A stretch of 51,073 nucleotides of DNA, from the IMG/VR virus record IMGVR_UViG_3300024221_000018, positions 1 to 51,073 of that record. One strand, 5' to 3'. Under the pieces are notes generated by a model. It worked only from the letters and a program-made list of their open reading frames with translations, was not told where the DNA came from and searched no databases. Of the stretch, positions 27,301-35,556 are shown piece by piece (the stretch's first letter is position 1; each line of letters begins with the position of its first letter). The position numbers and the translations under genes were made by a program. The stretch is from a virus.

Positions 27301-30300
27301 TTGTACATAAGACTTATTAAAATCTTTTGGAGAATATTTAGTAGCAAGCATTTGAAGTACAGGAGCGTCAAACTCTATACCTATGAAAGAAAACACTTCA
27401 TTAATTGCTTTGTAATAATCTACTGGATTTTCTTGAAGCTTTTCATTACTCAATGTCTCATAAGAATCAGCCATTTTTTGAAGCACTTCTTTATTAACAG
27501 TAGCTGTTTGACCTTGCTCTTCAACAAATAAATTCTTAGCGTTTTTATTACGAGCCCATCCTTCTAATATCTGTTTTAAAACACCAGTACGATTTGTTTC
27601 AATAAGTTTCCACTCCATGTTTTCACCTGAAACAACTGTCATAAACTTTAACTGTGTTTTAGACATTACAGCTTTAAACTTATTTTTAAGTTCTGGAGAC
27701 CAGTTTTGATACTCTGTATATACAGAGGAAATCATTGGGTTCCATGCTGATAACTCTTGTAATTTATCTTCCATCTCAGATATATCCACATCTGCTAACT
27801 TACTTGTAAGCATTGAATATACTTTATGAAAATCAATAAAAGTAGGAAGCATTGTAAACTTACTTCTTCCATTTGAAATAGTTTTACCTGTTTTTTTGTC
27901 TACTATTGTAGGAGTAGGAACAAAACTTAAAGCTATTTTAACTTCTGATGCTAATGTTTTCTTAGGATCACTTAAAGCAAAGTGTGAATTATGTATTCTT
28001 TCAATAGATGTAGATTCGTTTTCACCTTCTTCAACTACTTCTTCACCAAATTCAAGGACTTCATTTTCTACTTTCTTAGCATCGTATTCTGTAAATCCAT
28101 CTGTTGTTTTTTGTCTTTTTACATTTGAACCGTGTAGTTTTAAACTATCGATTAATAAAGAACCAAACCCAGGATCTGAAACAATACCACCTTCAAATTT
28201 ATCATTCCATTCAGAGTCTTGTAATGATTTTTCTAAATATCTACCTGATAATGTTTTATTAGCAGTAGGATTTTTAGAATTTAAAAATGTAGTACCTTGT
28301 TTTAATAAAATGTCTCTTGTTTCATTAATAGCAGTCCTAACATCTTCTACATACTTATTAGATGTAATCATCTCAGTAATAGAAGTAGCAGTTGTTCTAC
28401 CATCTGCAATCATTTTAGGTATTACTTTTCTCATCAATGCGTAACGCATTGTGCTTACCATATCATGTTTGAACTCTTCTGTGAATCCTTTTTTTCTTCT
28501 AAGTTTAAAATCATTTGGATTAAAATATTGCTTATCCATGATTGATTTTGCTCTTTCTGAAAACGTTACGTTACCATTCTTAATGTTTAAGAATGCTTTA
28601 TTCATAATAGAATTAGAAAGGTAAACTGAATCTCTGTTCAACATCTGAGAACCTTTTATACGCATCGCTAAAATTGCTTTTCTAATTCTATCAAAGAATT
28701 TTTGAATAGCAATTCCTACTTTAGTTTTCTTTATTTTGCCTTTTGACTCTTCAGACTCCATAAAAGTTCTGAATGCTTCGGCCATTTCTTCTTCATAATA
28801 AACTTCAGCTAACTCAGCTTCATTTTTATTAGGATATGTAGTTTTTAAATCTTGGTATTTTTGTGAGCGTTTATTTATTTCTCCAAATACTTTTTTAGCC
28901 GCTTTCATTAATACTTCTTTTTCTTTAGAAGTAGAAGCTAAATCAAGAACTAAGTGAAAAGCTTCGTGATAAGCAGTTCCTTTTTTACCATCTCTTGCTA
29001 AAAACACCATTCCATTTGAATAAGCACCGTATGCTTTTTCTCCTTTTATAAGAATAAATTTAGCTTGAGCCATTGGAGCTAAATGTTCTTCTCCGAATGT
29101 ATCTATAATCCAGCTAATCTCTGTATCAGTTAAGATGTTCAAAGGATTTTCTTCAAATTTAGACTCAACTTTTCTAAAAACTAAGTCTTCATCATTCGGA
29201 TCTATATCCTCTGTATTGATTGTTTCTGTACCATCTAACTCTTTTTCTGGTTCTAACTCTTGTGTGTTATTATCAATTTCATTTTGAGTCGGATCTGAAT
29301 CAATAACATTATCTGTTTCAGAAACTATTTCAATATTAGCAGGTGTAGCTTCTCCATCTGTATTGCTTTCGTTTTTAACTGCATTATCTTGCTGTTCTAA
29401 AGCTGTTAATTCAGCATCGTATTTAGCGTTGATTTTGTCTATTTCAGTATGTTCTTTTACATAGATCTTCTCATTTTTATAATCTCCTATTAAATATACA
29501 ACATCATTAGTAAACACAGGCTTTGTAGTATTACTATTAGTAGTACTTGCGTTATGCTTTAATCCTGCTGTTTTTAAATTAGCTCTGGGTACTACTGCAA
29601 TATAAGGATCTCCACCTGCTTTTTCTGCAAAATCCATTACCACATTAAAGCCTTTAGTTCCATTTCCAAAGTATATACTGCTATACTTAGGATTATTATT
29701 ATATCCTTTTTGACTTAAAACACCAGTTTCAGCAGCATTTATAAATCCTTCTTTAGATAAACTTCTATAAGCTAATTGATCATTTATATAATTAGATTGA
29801 TTTTCAGGTGTTAACTCTACTGAATTTTCTATACTTAACAACTCTACCTGCCTTCTTCTTTTTATATCAGCTTTAGTTTTAGCTTTAGCTACATCCAAAC
29901 TATCTATATCAGATGTTACTTCTACTGAAGGAGTAACAATTTGAATTTTTTTATTTACTGGAATTAATTGCGCCTTAGAATTTGTAAACTTTTGTCCTGT
30001 GCTTAATCCTGTAACATCGGTAGTAAGTATATTCTTACCTTCTAAGTATTCAGAGTATGAATTATATGTTTCTCCAGTAGTGTGGTCAATTGTAGCTGTG
30101 TTGCTAACAATATTCTTTTTACTGACATCATAATTTTTACTCATTATAGCATCCTTAATAACTTGTCTGAAGTCTTGTAATGCTTCAAGCATCTCAGGAG
30201 TTAAAGTCTTAGGGCTTTTAGGATCGAAATATTCTTGCTTTGGTTTTCCGTCATCATTAAGTAATGGCTCACCATAGTTGTATTCTGGATTACCAGTTGA

Positions 30301-33300
30301 TGATTGGTAAACAGTTGCTAAAAATCTTTCACCATTTAAAGCTTGTCTTAAATTGTTAATTCCTTTATCTCCGAAATCATAAAATCCAATAGATAATATT
30401 TGACCACCTACTCTTAATTTTATCTCTCTATTGTTTGCAAAAAATAAAGGTCCATTAGCATTTTCAGAGTCTTCAATATTATGATTAGCTATTGTTCCTA
30501 CAATACTTTTAATAATAGCTGCTTTATCATTACCTTCTAATTCACTATTTAAAAGAATATTATCTATAATGTGATCTGCATCTTTTTCTGATACTTTTTT
30601 AGTTTCTAAACGTACAGGAACTTTATCACCATTAGCAGAAGTAACCATTGCGTAAACTCTACCATCTTCTACTTTTGCTTCATATTCTTTTTCAACGCCA
30701 TTTTCCGTATAAATAACAGTACCATTACTACCAACACCTAATGTAAAATCTTTTCCAAAAGCACCTAAAACTCCTATTGGATTTTTAGCAGATGAACCAT
30801 CTGGTTGCTTTTGATTTATAACAAATCCTTTTCCTTTTTTATGTATCATAACTGGTACAGCTCCTGATTCATCTGAATAAACATCAAAGTTTGTCCTTAA
30901 ATCGGATAACTCTTCTACGCTGTCAGCAGCAATTTTTTGTACTGGAGGACCATCTGGAGTTAAATGAACTGTAATAGGTTGATTATGTTCACCTGCGTCT
31001 GGGAATATCTCTTGTCCAGCTTTTTCATGTCCTTGAGGATATACATATTGTCCTTTTTTAAGATAAACTACCTGGTCTTTTTTTGCATTTTCAGGTTTAA
31101 CCCAGTCTTCAAACGCTAATACTTCGCTTTCTAATACAGGAGTCTCGTTTAAATCTGCTGGAACTATATAAATAGGCTCACCTTTCATACCTTTTGTTAG
31201 CAAAGGAACTGGAGCAGATGATTTATCGTATCTAAACTTATCCATTCCAAACCCTTGCCTTATTATAGGCATACCAGTTGTCTCATCCAATTTAACTGGA
31301 TACCAATATAAAGGAATAGCAACTGCTTTCTCAGCTTCTGTAAGATTGTCTTCTGTTTTTCTTACATACTTAGTAGCTAATTTTGGAATAGGATTACCAT
31401 TTTCATCAGTAGCTTTTACAAAGAAACCTTTTTCACGAACACCCATCTCGATGTTATTAGAAGTAGGAGTCTCAGGATTATCTATCTGCAGAGATATAAA
31501 TTGCGTATCAACTGTTGTTACAGCATCTACTGGCATTGCTTGTAACTGAGGTTGCATTTTAGCTTCAGCCTCTTCTTCAATATCTTCTTCTTCTGTAGTT
31601 TCAACCTCTGAATCAAGATCTAAAACAGGGGTGTTCTCTAAACCGTACTTAGCAGAATTATCACCTTCTTTTTCAGATAACTGAACGATACGAATATCTT
31701 TAGTATCTAACATTGCATCTGGATCAACTCCAGCTTCTTCTAATTCTTTATCTCTTTGTTCTAAAGCAGCTTCCTTATCTTTTAATGCTTGTTCAAAAGA
31801 TTGTAGTTCTTGTACTCGTTCATTCAGTATCGCTGCTTCAGATGACTTTATATCATCTCCCAGTAAATCTAAGTTATCAGTGATTTCTTTTACTGTATTA
31901 GCCTCTTCTAAAAGCATTTTAGTACCATCAGATAATTCTGCTTTTCTTTCTGGAGATAAATTTTCTAATGTTTTATTAGGAACTTTTTCCCCCAAATCTT
32001 CTGCAGTAGCAGTAGGCTCTGTTTCTTGTACAGTTATTTTACCATCTTCACTCAGACTTACTGTTGGAACACCTAATATTTCATTTAAACTCTGTTGTCC
32101 TTCAGAAGGAGCATTTTGAGTAGGAGCTTCTTCTTTTTCATTTGTTGGAGCTTCTACTTTTTTACCTGGTTGTTTTTTAGCAGCCTCAGCAACTTTTTTA
32201 GCAGCTTTAGGTGTTAATCCTAATTCTTGTTTTAACGACTCTGCCTGTGTATCTATATGCTGTAATACTTCAGTTTGAGCTTGTTTTCTTTTATTGTCTA
32301 AAGCAATAGTTTCGTTTTTAGAAACCTTTTCTAAAAAGTCATATAAAACATCTAAACGAGAATTTTTCTCAGGATGATTTGATTTCTGTACAGAGTTAAT
32401 TAATGATTGAATACCATCACGAGTTAAACCATTATCGATTATTTCATCTTGTATTCTTTCTCTAAACGCATCTTCCCTACGTCTTTCAAATCTATTTTTA
32501 CGAATATCATCTGCTTTATTTTTAGCAGCCCTTTTACCTTCAGATTTTTTAACCATCTGAATATACTCTGAATCTAATTCATTTTGTATTTTAGAATTTT
32601 CATCAGCTTCTTTTTCATTATCTCTTTTTAACTTTAAAGCAAAGGCAAAGGCATCATTTTCTAATGCTAATTCTTCATCTGACATAGATGCATACGAAGG
32701 AGATAACCCAGAACGTATTTCGTTCATAGCTTTTTCAACTTCTTGTATGTTTTCTTTTGCTTCTTTTGTGTATTTTTTATAATTCAAAGCAGTAGCCCTA
32801 TTAACTACTGCACTACTTTGTAGTTTAGGAGAAGCAAAACTAAATTTATTATAAGCATCTTCTGTTTCTTCTATAAACTCAATAGCACTTTCAGCTCTTT
32901 CTTTATAGTTAGAAGGCATACCTCTTTCATCAATAGCTTCTTTCTCAGGAATACTTGCCATGTGTTTATACGCTGCAAGTAAAGACTCAGTAGTACCGTC
33001 TTGCAAACTGTTTTTAACCTGACTCCATAACATATTATCAGCAGCTGCACTTACTTTTGCTTGCGCTTGTTCTATTTTCTTTGTGTCTCCCTCTGCTTCT
33101 GCTTTTTCCAGTTCTTTTTCGGCTGCTTTTTGAGCTTCAGCTTTTGTTTTGAAATCCGCTGCAGAAAGAAAAACACTTGATAATGTTCCATTTTTAGCAC
33201 TGCTTTTCTTTGCCATATTATCAATCTCAGCAATACGTGCTTCTTGTTTTTCAAACTGTTCTAATTCTTGTTTGTACTTACCAGACGCTTTTCTGTACGC

Positions 33301-34608
33301 CATACCACCAGCTCCTTGACCAATACCACCAATAGCCCCAAGCGTACCAGCTTCCCAGAAACTTGCATCATCAGCATATTTAGCCATAGAATTACCGTCA
33401 GCTAACGCTGATAAAAGATTATCCTTACCTCCTCCAGCAATCGCTTTTTTACCTTCTCCTTCAGCTATAAAGTTTATTTGTTCTTCTCCAAATTCTTGTA
33501 CACCCTCAGCACCTAATGTTCTTAGTCCTGCTTTTGAAAATAATTTTTTAGGGGCCTCAAGTAAAGTTCTTGATGCTAATGTTTGAGCACCAGCACGAGT
33601 AAACATACTTGCACCAGTTAAATTCAAAGCAATATTTGCTCTGTTAATGGCAATTATATTAGAAGCGTCATCAGCAGCTTTGGCTTTAGCTTCTTCTTCA
33701 GTAGCACCTAAAGAAATATAATGATCTAAATTTTCTTTGTAAACTGTTGAAGCTGACATTACTGCTTCTGTTTGATTCAGAGCTGTAGCTGTAGCTAATG
33801 TGGATGTTCCTTTAGCTAATTTTTGTACCCACTTAGCTGCGTTAGCTGTTAATCCAGCAGCACCAGCACCAAACGTAGCACCTACTACAGCACCTTGCGC
33901 TGCAAAAGCTCCTATTGAAGCAACTAAAGAAGAACCGTTTTCAAACCACCATGCTGGATCTCCAATATCAAAAGCCTCTCCTGGCTTTTCTCTGTAAATA
34001 GCAAAAGAGTCATTCATTGCATTTTTATACTCTTCCATTTTATCTGAAATAGGATTACCTACTTCATCATCTTGATTGTAGTAATCTTCTATATCAACCA
34101 TAGAAGCCATACCACCTACAAAATCAAATATAGCACCACCCACAGCTCTAACAACCGCATTACCAGCTTGCTCAACTCCACTTTGTCCTTGAGCTCTACG
34201 TAAATCTAACTCTTGAGTACCAACCCAAGGTTTAACTTGGTCCATATAATCAGAGTAAGCATCTACATCTATGTCATATACTTTATTTGCGTTTAATCTC
34301 GCACCAGCACCTTCTTCGTATTTTCCTGGATTCTTTTTATAATCTTCAAGCTGTGCTCCTCTAAGAGGTAGACCTGTTGAAGGATCTAAAACAGTTTCAT
34401 TTAAAGCCTCAGAAATAGTTTTTTTCTTTTCTTTTTCACGCTTTGCTGGTCCAGGACCAGGATTAGCAGGAACACTTTTTTGAAATTGTTCTTCTTGTTG
34501 TTTACGAAGTCTTTCTAATTCTTGTTCTGAATAAGCTACACCAGTAGCAGGATTGATTGCGCCAGCCCCATAGCCACCGTCTGTATTGAACATTATATTT
34601 TCTTCCAT
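21367..34608 (-). CDS. giant polyvalent virion protein with crAss-type RNA polymerase, zincin and P-loop kinase-like domains, 4413 aa
   Basis: Residues 1-60 are a disordered leader. About 225-260 and 415-440 are Ala/Gly-rich hydrophobic stretches that could insert in membranes. About 440-980 is helical, coiled-coil-like and highly charged. A possible ART-like segment (YRSLSKEGFINAAETG) lies near 1610. A zincin HEAFH is at 1881-1885, with EEEMAEAF as a possible third-ligand helix, as in phage polyvalent metallopeptidases. The polymerase region (about 2950-3900) includes ADAQGYTTLEAHR, ESAVKVGKSG and the catalytic TGSDYDVDKMF (DYDVD 3380-3384), the DxDxD of two-barrel RNA polymerases seen in Crassvirales virion RNAPs. 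A P-loop domain (GHPGLGKST 3403-3411) is embedded just after it. I chose the ATG at 34608; the upstream ATG at 34641 lies in an inverted-repeat loop. By homology it should be packaged, ejected and transcribe early genes. Confidence 0.87.
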   Translation of the reverse strand: MEENIMFNTDGGYGAGAINPATGVAYSEQELERLRKQQEEQFQKSVPANPGPGPAKREKEKKKTISEALNETVLDPSTGLPLRGAQLEDYKKNPGKYEEGAGARLNANKVYDIDVDAYSDYMDQVKPWVGTQELDLRRAQGQSGVEQAGNAVVRAVGGAIFDFVGGMASMVDIEDYYNQDDEVGNPISDKMEEYKNAMNDSFAIYREKPGEAFDIGDPAWWFENGSSLVASIGAFAAQGAVVGATFGAGAAGLTANAAKWVQKLAKGTSTLATATALNQTEAVMSASTVYKENLDHYISLGATEEEAKAKAADDASNIIAINRANIALNLTGASMFTRAGAQTLASRTLLEAPKKLFSKAGLRTLGAEGVQEFGEEQINFIAEGEGKKAIAGGGKDNLLSALADGNSMAKYADDASFWEAGTLGAIGGIGQGAGGMAYRKASGKYKQELEQFEKQEARIAEIDNMAKKSSAKNGTLSSVFLSAADFKTKAEAQKAAEKELEKAEAEGDTKKIEQAQAKVSAAADNMLWSQVKNSLQDGTTESLLAAYKHMASIPEKEAIDERGMPSNYKERAESAIEFIEETEDAYNKFSFASPKLQSSAVVNRATALNYKKYTKEAKENIQEVEKAMNEIRSGLSPSYASMSDEELALENDAFAFALKLKRDNEKEADENSKIQNELDSEYIQMVKKSEGKRAAKNKADDIRKNRFERRREDAFRERIQDEIIDNGLTRDGIQSLINSVQKSNHPEKNSRLDVLYDFLEKVSKNETIALDNKRKQAQTEVLQHIDTQAESLKQELGLTPKAAKKVAEAAKKQPGKKVEAPTNEKEEAPTQNAPSEGQQSLNEILGVPTVSLSEDGKITVQETEPTATAEDLGEKVPNKTLENLSPERKAELSDGTKMLLEEANTVKEITDNLDLLGDDIKSSEAAILNERVQELQSFEQALKDKEAALEQRDKELEEAGVDPDAMLDTKDIRIVQLSEKEGDNSAKYGLENTPVLDLDSEVETTEEEDIEEEAEAKMQPQLQAMPVDAVTTVDTQFISLQIDNPETPTSNNIEMGVREKGFFVKATDENGNPIPKLATKYVRKTEDNLTEAEKAVAIPLYWYPVKLDETTGMPIIRQGFGMDKFRYDKSSAPVPLLTKGMKGEPIYIVPADLNETPVLESEVLAFEDWVKPENAKKDQVVYLKKGQYVYPQGHEKAGQEIFPDAGEHNQPITVHLTPDGPPVQKIAADSVEELSDLRTNFDVYSDESGAVPVMIHKKGKGFVINQKQPDGSSAKNPIGVLGAFGKDFTLGVGSNGTVIYTENGVEKEYEAKVEDGRVYAMVTSANGDKVPVRLETKKVSEKDADHIIDNILLNSELEGNDKAAIIKSIVGTIANHNIEDSENANGPLFFANNREIKLRVGGQILSIGFYDFGDKGINNLRQALNGERFLATVYQSSTGNPEYNYGEPLLNDDGKPKQEYFDPKSPKTLTPEMLEALQDFRQVIKDAIMSKNYDVSKKNIVSNTATIDHTTGETYNSYSEYLEGKNILTTDVTGLSTGQKFTNSKAQLIPVNKKIQIVTPSVEVTSDIDSLDVAKAKTKADIKRRRQVELLSIENSVELTPENQSNYINDQLAYRSLSKEGFINAAETGVLSQKGYNNNPKYSSIYFGNGTKGFNVVMDFAEKAGGDPYIAVVPRANLKTAGLKHNASTTNSNTTKPVFTNDVVYLIGDYKNEKIYVKEHTEIDKINAKYDAELTALEQQDNAVKNESNTDGEATPANIEIVSETDNVIDSDPTQNEIDNNTQELEPEKELDGTETINTEDIDPNDEDLVFRKVESKFEENPLNILTDTEISWIIDTFGEEHLAPMAQAKFILIKGEKAYGAYSNGMVFLARDGKKGTAYHEAFHLVLDLASTSKEKEVLMKAAKKVFGEINKRSQKYQDLKTTYPNKNEAELAEVYYEEEMAEAFRTFMESEESKGKIKKTKVGIAIQKFFDRIRKAILAMRIKGSQMLNRDSVYLSNSIMNKAFLNIKNGNVTFSERAKSIMDKQYFNPNDFKLRRKKGFTEEFKHDMVSTMRYALMRKVIPKMIADGRTTATSITEMITSNKYVEDVRTAINETRDILLKQGTTFLNSKNPTANKTLSGRYLEKSLQDSEWNDKFEGGIVSDPGFGSLLIDSLKLHGSNVKRQKTTDGFTEYDAKKVENEVLEFGEEVVEEGENESTSIERIHNSHFALSDPKKTLASEVKIALSFVPTPTIVDKKTGKTISNGRSKFTMLPTFIDFHKVYSMLTSKLADVDISEMEDKLQELSAWNPMISSVYTEYQNWSPELKNKFKAVMSKTQLKFMTVVSGENMEWKLIETNRTGVLKQILEGWARNKNAKNLFVEEQGQTATVNKEVLQKMADSYETLSNEKLQENPVDYYKAINEVFSFIGIEFDAPVLQMLATKYSPKDFNKSYVQGKFKFIMNELGYDVKTKKIKSGKGVDPYVSTQNKGQLKTITKIAELVKDVSTDLYTGSFVNGEGKMVYSINLNSYISKFKQDVSTVENIEKMWEDSYSKDVFYNPDGNLGVHGSLFFELLKNNPKMREEFDIIELDTAKDKEKGKGTSFDQMIEKQAWLTRMAMFANNGNRKSTGYSYISMGTKADKGRSLYMKVPTLQNAKAPAEMSISNGIGVKYVKEAAKHVLKRNVMQEAARIRLTQEQLFGPEALRDDQLVENLHYKGTNPDGTLNRKAANGLKFMSIPDLNFSTYGLFNTDGSLKEISTETNYAKVNKALDAFLDREVLRGKNRMVKAGVLFEKDGIYYTDMVKVDSFGGTSVTIDGEQVNKIDDQVSEFLMNELVWRTEINKFQMGDLALYKTKTADISNDAEFNGVKGEFLSVVTDAGKRSYQTITPGIDHVIDSMYGKPKQMSMAIMKDIETSMSVDSAVNIAENLVGESNWAKPYLTEDGMKKSTSSLSTEKKDAIKIVRMYRKGSNSADAQGYTTLEAHRHSMMSRGDWTMEGEHSHEKAYNEYWKKEVPVSSWPDWVNKLALKPLKTFYWGKQYDVALQRVSFKQIKHSTVPLYAGMTKQVPSLDKLRQRMEATGEFSNMDPIDVVNMESAVKVGKSGVNTYSQDGSYLSNMTLQTIYSENERSPFILPTDKGTDPKDGSQFVKLITSNMDPGAVYNTVEGMEAMTTEQIKSVSNSVYVEKIKRASKKLREDLGYDKYLANGKSNSRENQLEFLKKVQKLLIEQIESRDLPDNYSIALEIQQLESGDYSFAMPLSFPAYAKKFEIALASLYKSRVLTQRLPGDAAVQVAEYGDDTENRLKYYSFENGDMKAAECAISYKEAEKLGILEYADENGIIDHDKMPDKSVLEIIGYRIPTQGKSSMLPLIVKRILPPTSKGQIMLPHEIVTQTGSDYDVDKMFLYYPALQNKKHSIIWGHPGLGKSTLRKNRQDVLDFDTDFKPKVAELLGLPEGKRSSVSLNKWRKEDPKNEALFEKAMKKVWGQAKKQAKKDGSTLMVSDMMFLKDFQSDFDKVITTNKNTFIKRAKERGDSVEGLESWKENIDKVVNNVSKDKIVSTEKYLSDIFDSLNLKQGIQKVPFQNSLKKMVEGTKSADALSDKQIENILFATRFGILTSKHNNKEVVNPLDSATYPNKMEEYGDYNLLEKTSTFNFSSGYTDMHLEMVNKDAKALVGIFSSHSVGQAIAQDVSIATSTPVYIKTVDQDGKEIGTKDNQANDLSGIYGFDGVLRSIYTNENQNASLDNAKDPITGSLNINTFTANVVAYLNRLGYNNDIAVDLINQPIIRELTNANNLSTDGAYITTLAAEVAERFDLPKVGRTGKELSYDAAENNRVTITPENLKAVLKATKSLDEMSEDELMYQKQVLLDFVQYHKAGTDLAKTNKMMSPDRFTQMSGLVDIEIWKNNKTYVEEGRGAITVNNLYTEDAAVPRIKAYYDEAILGAENIISEFMPYNSKVFSIIKDSIAYSTHQKDGYIGDKDLLNKINSDIFSYVMFGKDSPVQKYMMSDSDQDVIKRKLFDIKRSTAKQIDILKKKYNLQNNTFLSMVSSDNFNSRNSLQMLKFNNTASYSGETKSSFVDAFEELVYYPEKVLKSSYPKFNTLSAVEKQKAVDALSLNMRRIIQYGIVTSGFQNGPNTFIDLFPVRLWKDLTLNEDGQSLGSLSKYIADQLEAFENVANEHLTAYAVDTKNDDALGDISGQYNMVDQIIRNRFEADKLLKSVSLRANKLDVTKEAESITGKKKFPHTFGVSSDNAANLFNIQRKSGDLVKAELKSPAGFPYYIKMWDTENKKWRLYKRQSQIVDAIKGYAEYQVISPLGEEHKFFEVYPTKENPDSIHPDNNDFKVVEPKKTTPKKSKETADDSLFEDEYNPEQELPGIDFEQYSGSSDVSLNSMSEPGGINIIMPKSEGDIVNKKIDDGELGLSCSK
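23940..24430 (-). other. P-loop kinase-like domain embedded in the RNA polymerase
   Basis: About 160 residues. Walker A is GHPGLGKST (3403-3411), then VLDFDTDF (a substrate-side DxD as in nucleotide/polynucleotide kinases), TLMVSDMMFL (Walker B-like) and TFIKRAKERGD (lid-like arginines). The Walker A starts 23 residues after the first catalytic aspartate. RNAP-like sequence resumes around residue 3560-3680 (NKDAKALVGIFSSHS). Confidence 0.7.
24457..24471 (-). other. RNA polymerase catalytic motif DYDVD
   Basis: DxDxD motif (residues 3380-3384 of the giant protein) within LPHEIVTQTGSDYDVDKMF. In two-barrel RNA polymerases these aspartates hold the catalytic Mg2+. The flanking R.PTQG.SS...PL.V...LPPT segment upstream matches the same barrel in phage RNAPs. 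Confidence 0.85.
28954..28968 (-). other. zincin metallopeptidase motif HEAFH
   Basis: HEAFH (residues 1881-1885 of the giant protein) in GTAYHEAFHLVLDLA, the HExxH zinc site of zincins. EEEMAEAF about 60 residues later could supply the third ligand. It may act on host or phage proteins after ejection, or self-process the giant protein. Confidence 0.75.
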
Positions 34609-34613
34609 GATAA

Positions 34614-34685
34614 TACTTTTTACTAAAAACAGGTAGATCAAAAATACAAAATATCCTTTAATCTATAACTGTTTTTAGTAAAGTA
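34614..34685. repeat. inverted repeat before the giant gene
   Basis: TACTAAAAACAG (34621-34632) and CTGTTTTTAGTA (34669-34680) are a perfect 12-base inverted repeat with a 36-base spacer. Allowing a 2-base bulge, the arms extend to 34614 and 34685. On the minus strand the repeat fills the gap between the NlpC/P60 stop and the giant ATG, its 3' arm ending 5 bases before that ATG. It could be a paired operator around a promoter, or an mRNA stem that controls translation or processing. Confidence 0.7.
34639..34646 (-). promoter_or_regulatory. candidate Bacteroidota-type -7 element (TATTTTTG)
   Basis: On the minus strand TATTTTTG matches TAnnTTTG and lies in the spacer of the inverted repeat, about 30 bases before the giant ATG. 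No good -33 element is seen at the right distance. If real, it would give the giant gene its own promoter flanked by the repeat arms. Confidence 0.35.
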
Positions 34686-34696
34686 TAATCTAAAAG

Positions 34697-35524
34697 TTAA
34701 TAACTACCAGTATAAACTTTTTCCAAAACATCTCCCATTTCTGCTAATCTCTCTGAATAAGGAGTAAGAGCCACTCCGTTTTTACTTGTTGCTGATTCAG
34801 CTATCATAGGTTCTCCTTGGGAGTTATAAACTATTATACCAATATGGTCAATACCATACTTTCTATTTTTATCAAACCCATGGTCTCCAGTATCAAATGC
34901 TATCACCATTCCTTCTTTTAAATCTGATTTTTTAATAGATTTCCAATCTGTATAAGTTTTATGGTCTTTAGAATTAACCCATAATCCTTGAGAACTTAAA
35001 TCATCTGTTGGAACTGATTTATTTAAGTCTGTAAGTACTTTATAAACAAACCCCGAACAGTCTATACTATTCCCACTTTTATCTCCAAGATTATATGTTT
35101 TATCTCGCATAGAAGCAACAGAACGAACTATAGCTTTACTTGTACTATTTGATGGTAGTTGATTAAAAGCACTCACAATTTCATCTCCTTTTAAAGATGT
35201 TCCAGAAGGCTTTTCATTTTGCTCCAGAGTTTGCTGTGCGTATGCTTCAGCTTTAATATCATTCAAAGTTTTTGGAGTTGCTCCATTTTTTTCTACCATA
35301 TTTGATTTAACTACATTTGATTTACCTTTTAAGTTATCAGTAGTCAATTCTTTTGCAGGAGTAACAGGAGCAGGTTGCTGATAAGCTTGCTGTTTTATTT
35401 GGTCTAATGTAATTCCAATATTTTGCTTTGGAATTACAGGTTGTAATGGTTTTTGTGGTGCTGGTGGCTCTTGTTCTTGTATGCTTGAAGTAGTAAGAAC
35501 AGGAGGAGTATTAGGCAATGGCAC
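34697..35524 (-). CDS. NlpC/P60 peptidoglycan peptidase, virion-associated
   Basis: A 275-aa protein with a Pro/Gln-rich disordered N-terminal half (residues 1-115) and a C-terminal NlpC/P60 papain-like domain. Catalytic Cys156 is in DCSGF and His227 in GIDHIGIIVY; the third polar residue is probably in AESATS (about 243-246). Such enzymes cut peptide stems of peptidoglycan, here most likely to open the wall during DNA entry, since the gene sits among virion genes. There is no ATG: translation could start at GTG 35524, which has AAGGAGG 7 bases upstream. Alternatively the domain is made as a -1 fusion to the 981-aa protein, since its frame is open back to an A9 run. No signal peptide or holin is adjacent, which argues against a classical endolysin. 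Confidence 0.82.
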   Translation of the reverse strand: MPLPNTPPVLTTSSIQEQEPPAPQKPLQPVIPKQNIGITLDQIKQQAYQQPAPVTPAKELTTDNLKGKSNVVKSNMVEKNGATPKTLNDIKAEAYAQQTLEQNEKPSGTSLKGDEIVSAFNQLPSNSTSKAIVRSVASMRDKTYNLGDKSGNSIDCSGFVYKVLTDLNKSVPTDDLSSQGLWVNSKDHKTYTDWKSIKKSDLKEGMVIAFDTGDHGFDKNRKYGIDHIGIIVYNSQGEPMIAESATSKNGVALTPYSERLAEMGDVLEKVYTGSY

Positions 35525-35556
35525 AGCCCCTCCTCCTTGTTCATTACTTGGGATAT

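Noticed and set aside
35500-35545. ATG in another frame (AACAAGGAG...) as a separate small gene at the NlpC/P60 start
   Set aside because: The frame gives no protein-like sequence, and overlaps two better-supported readings.
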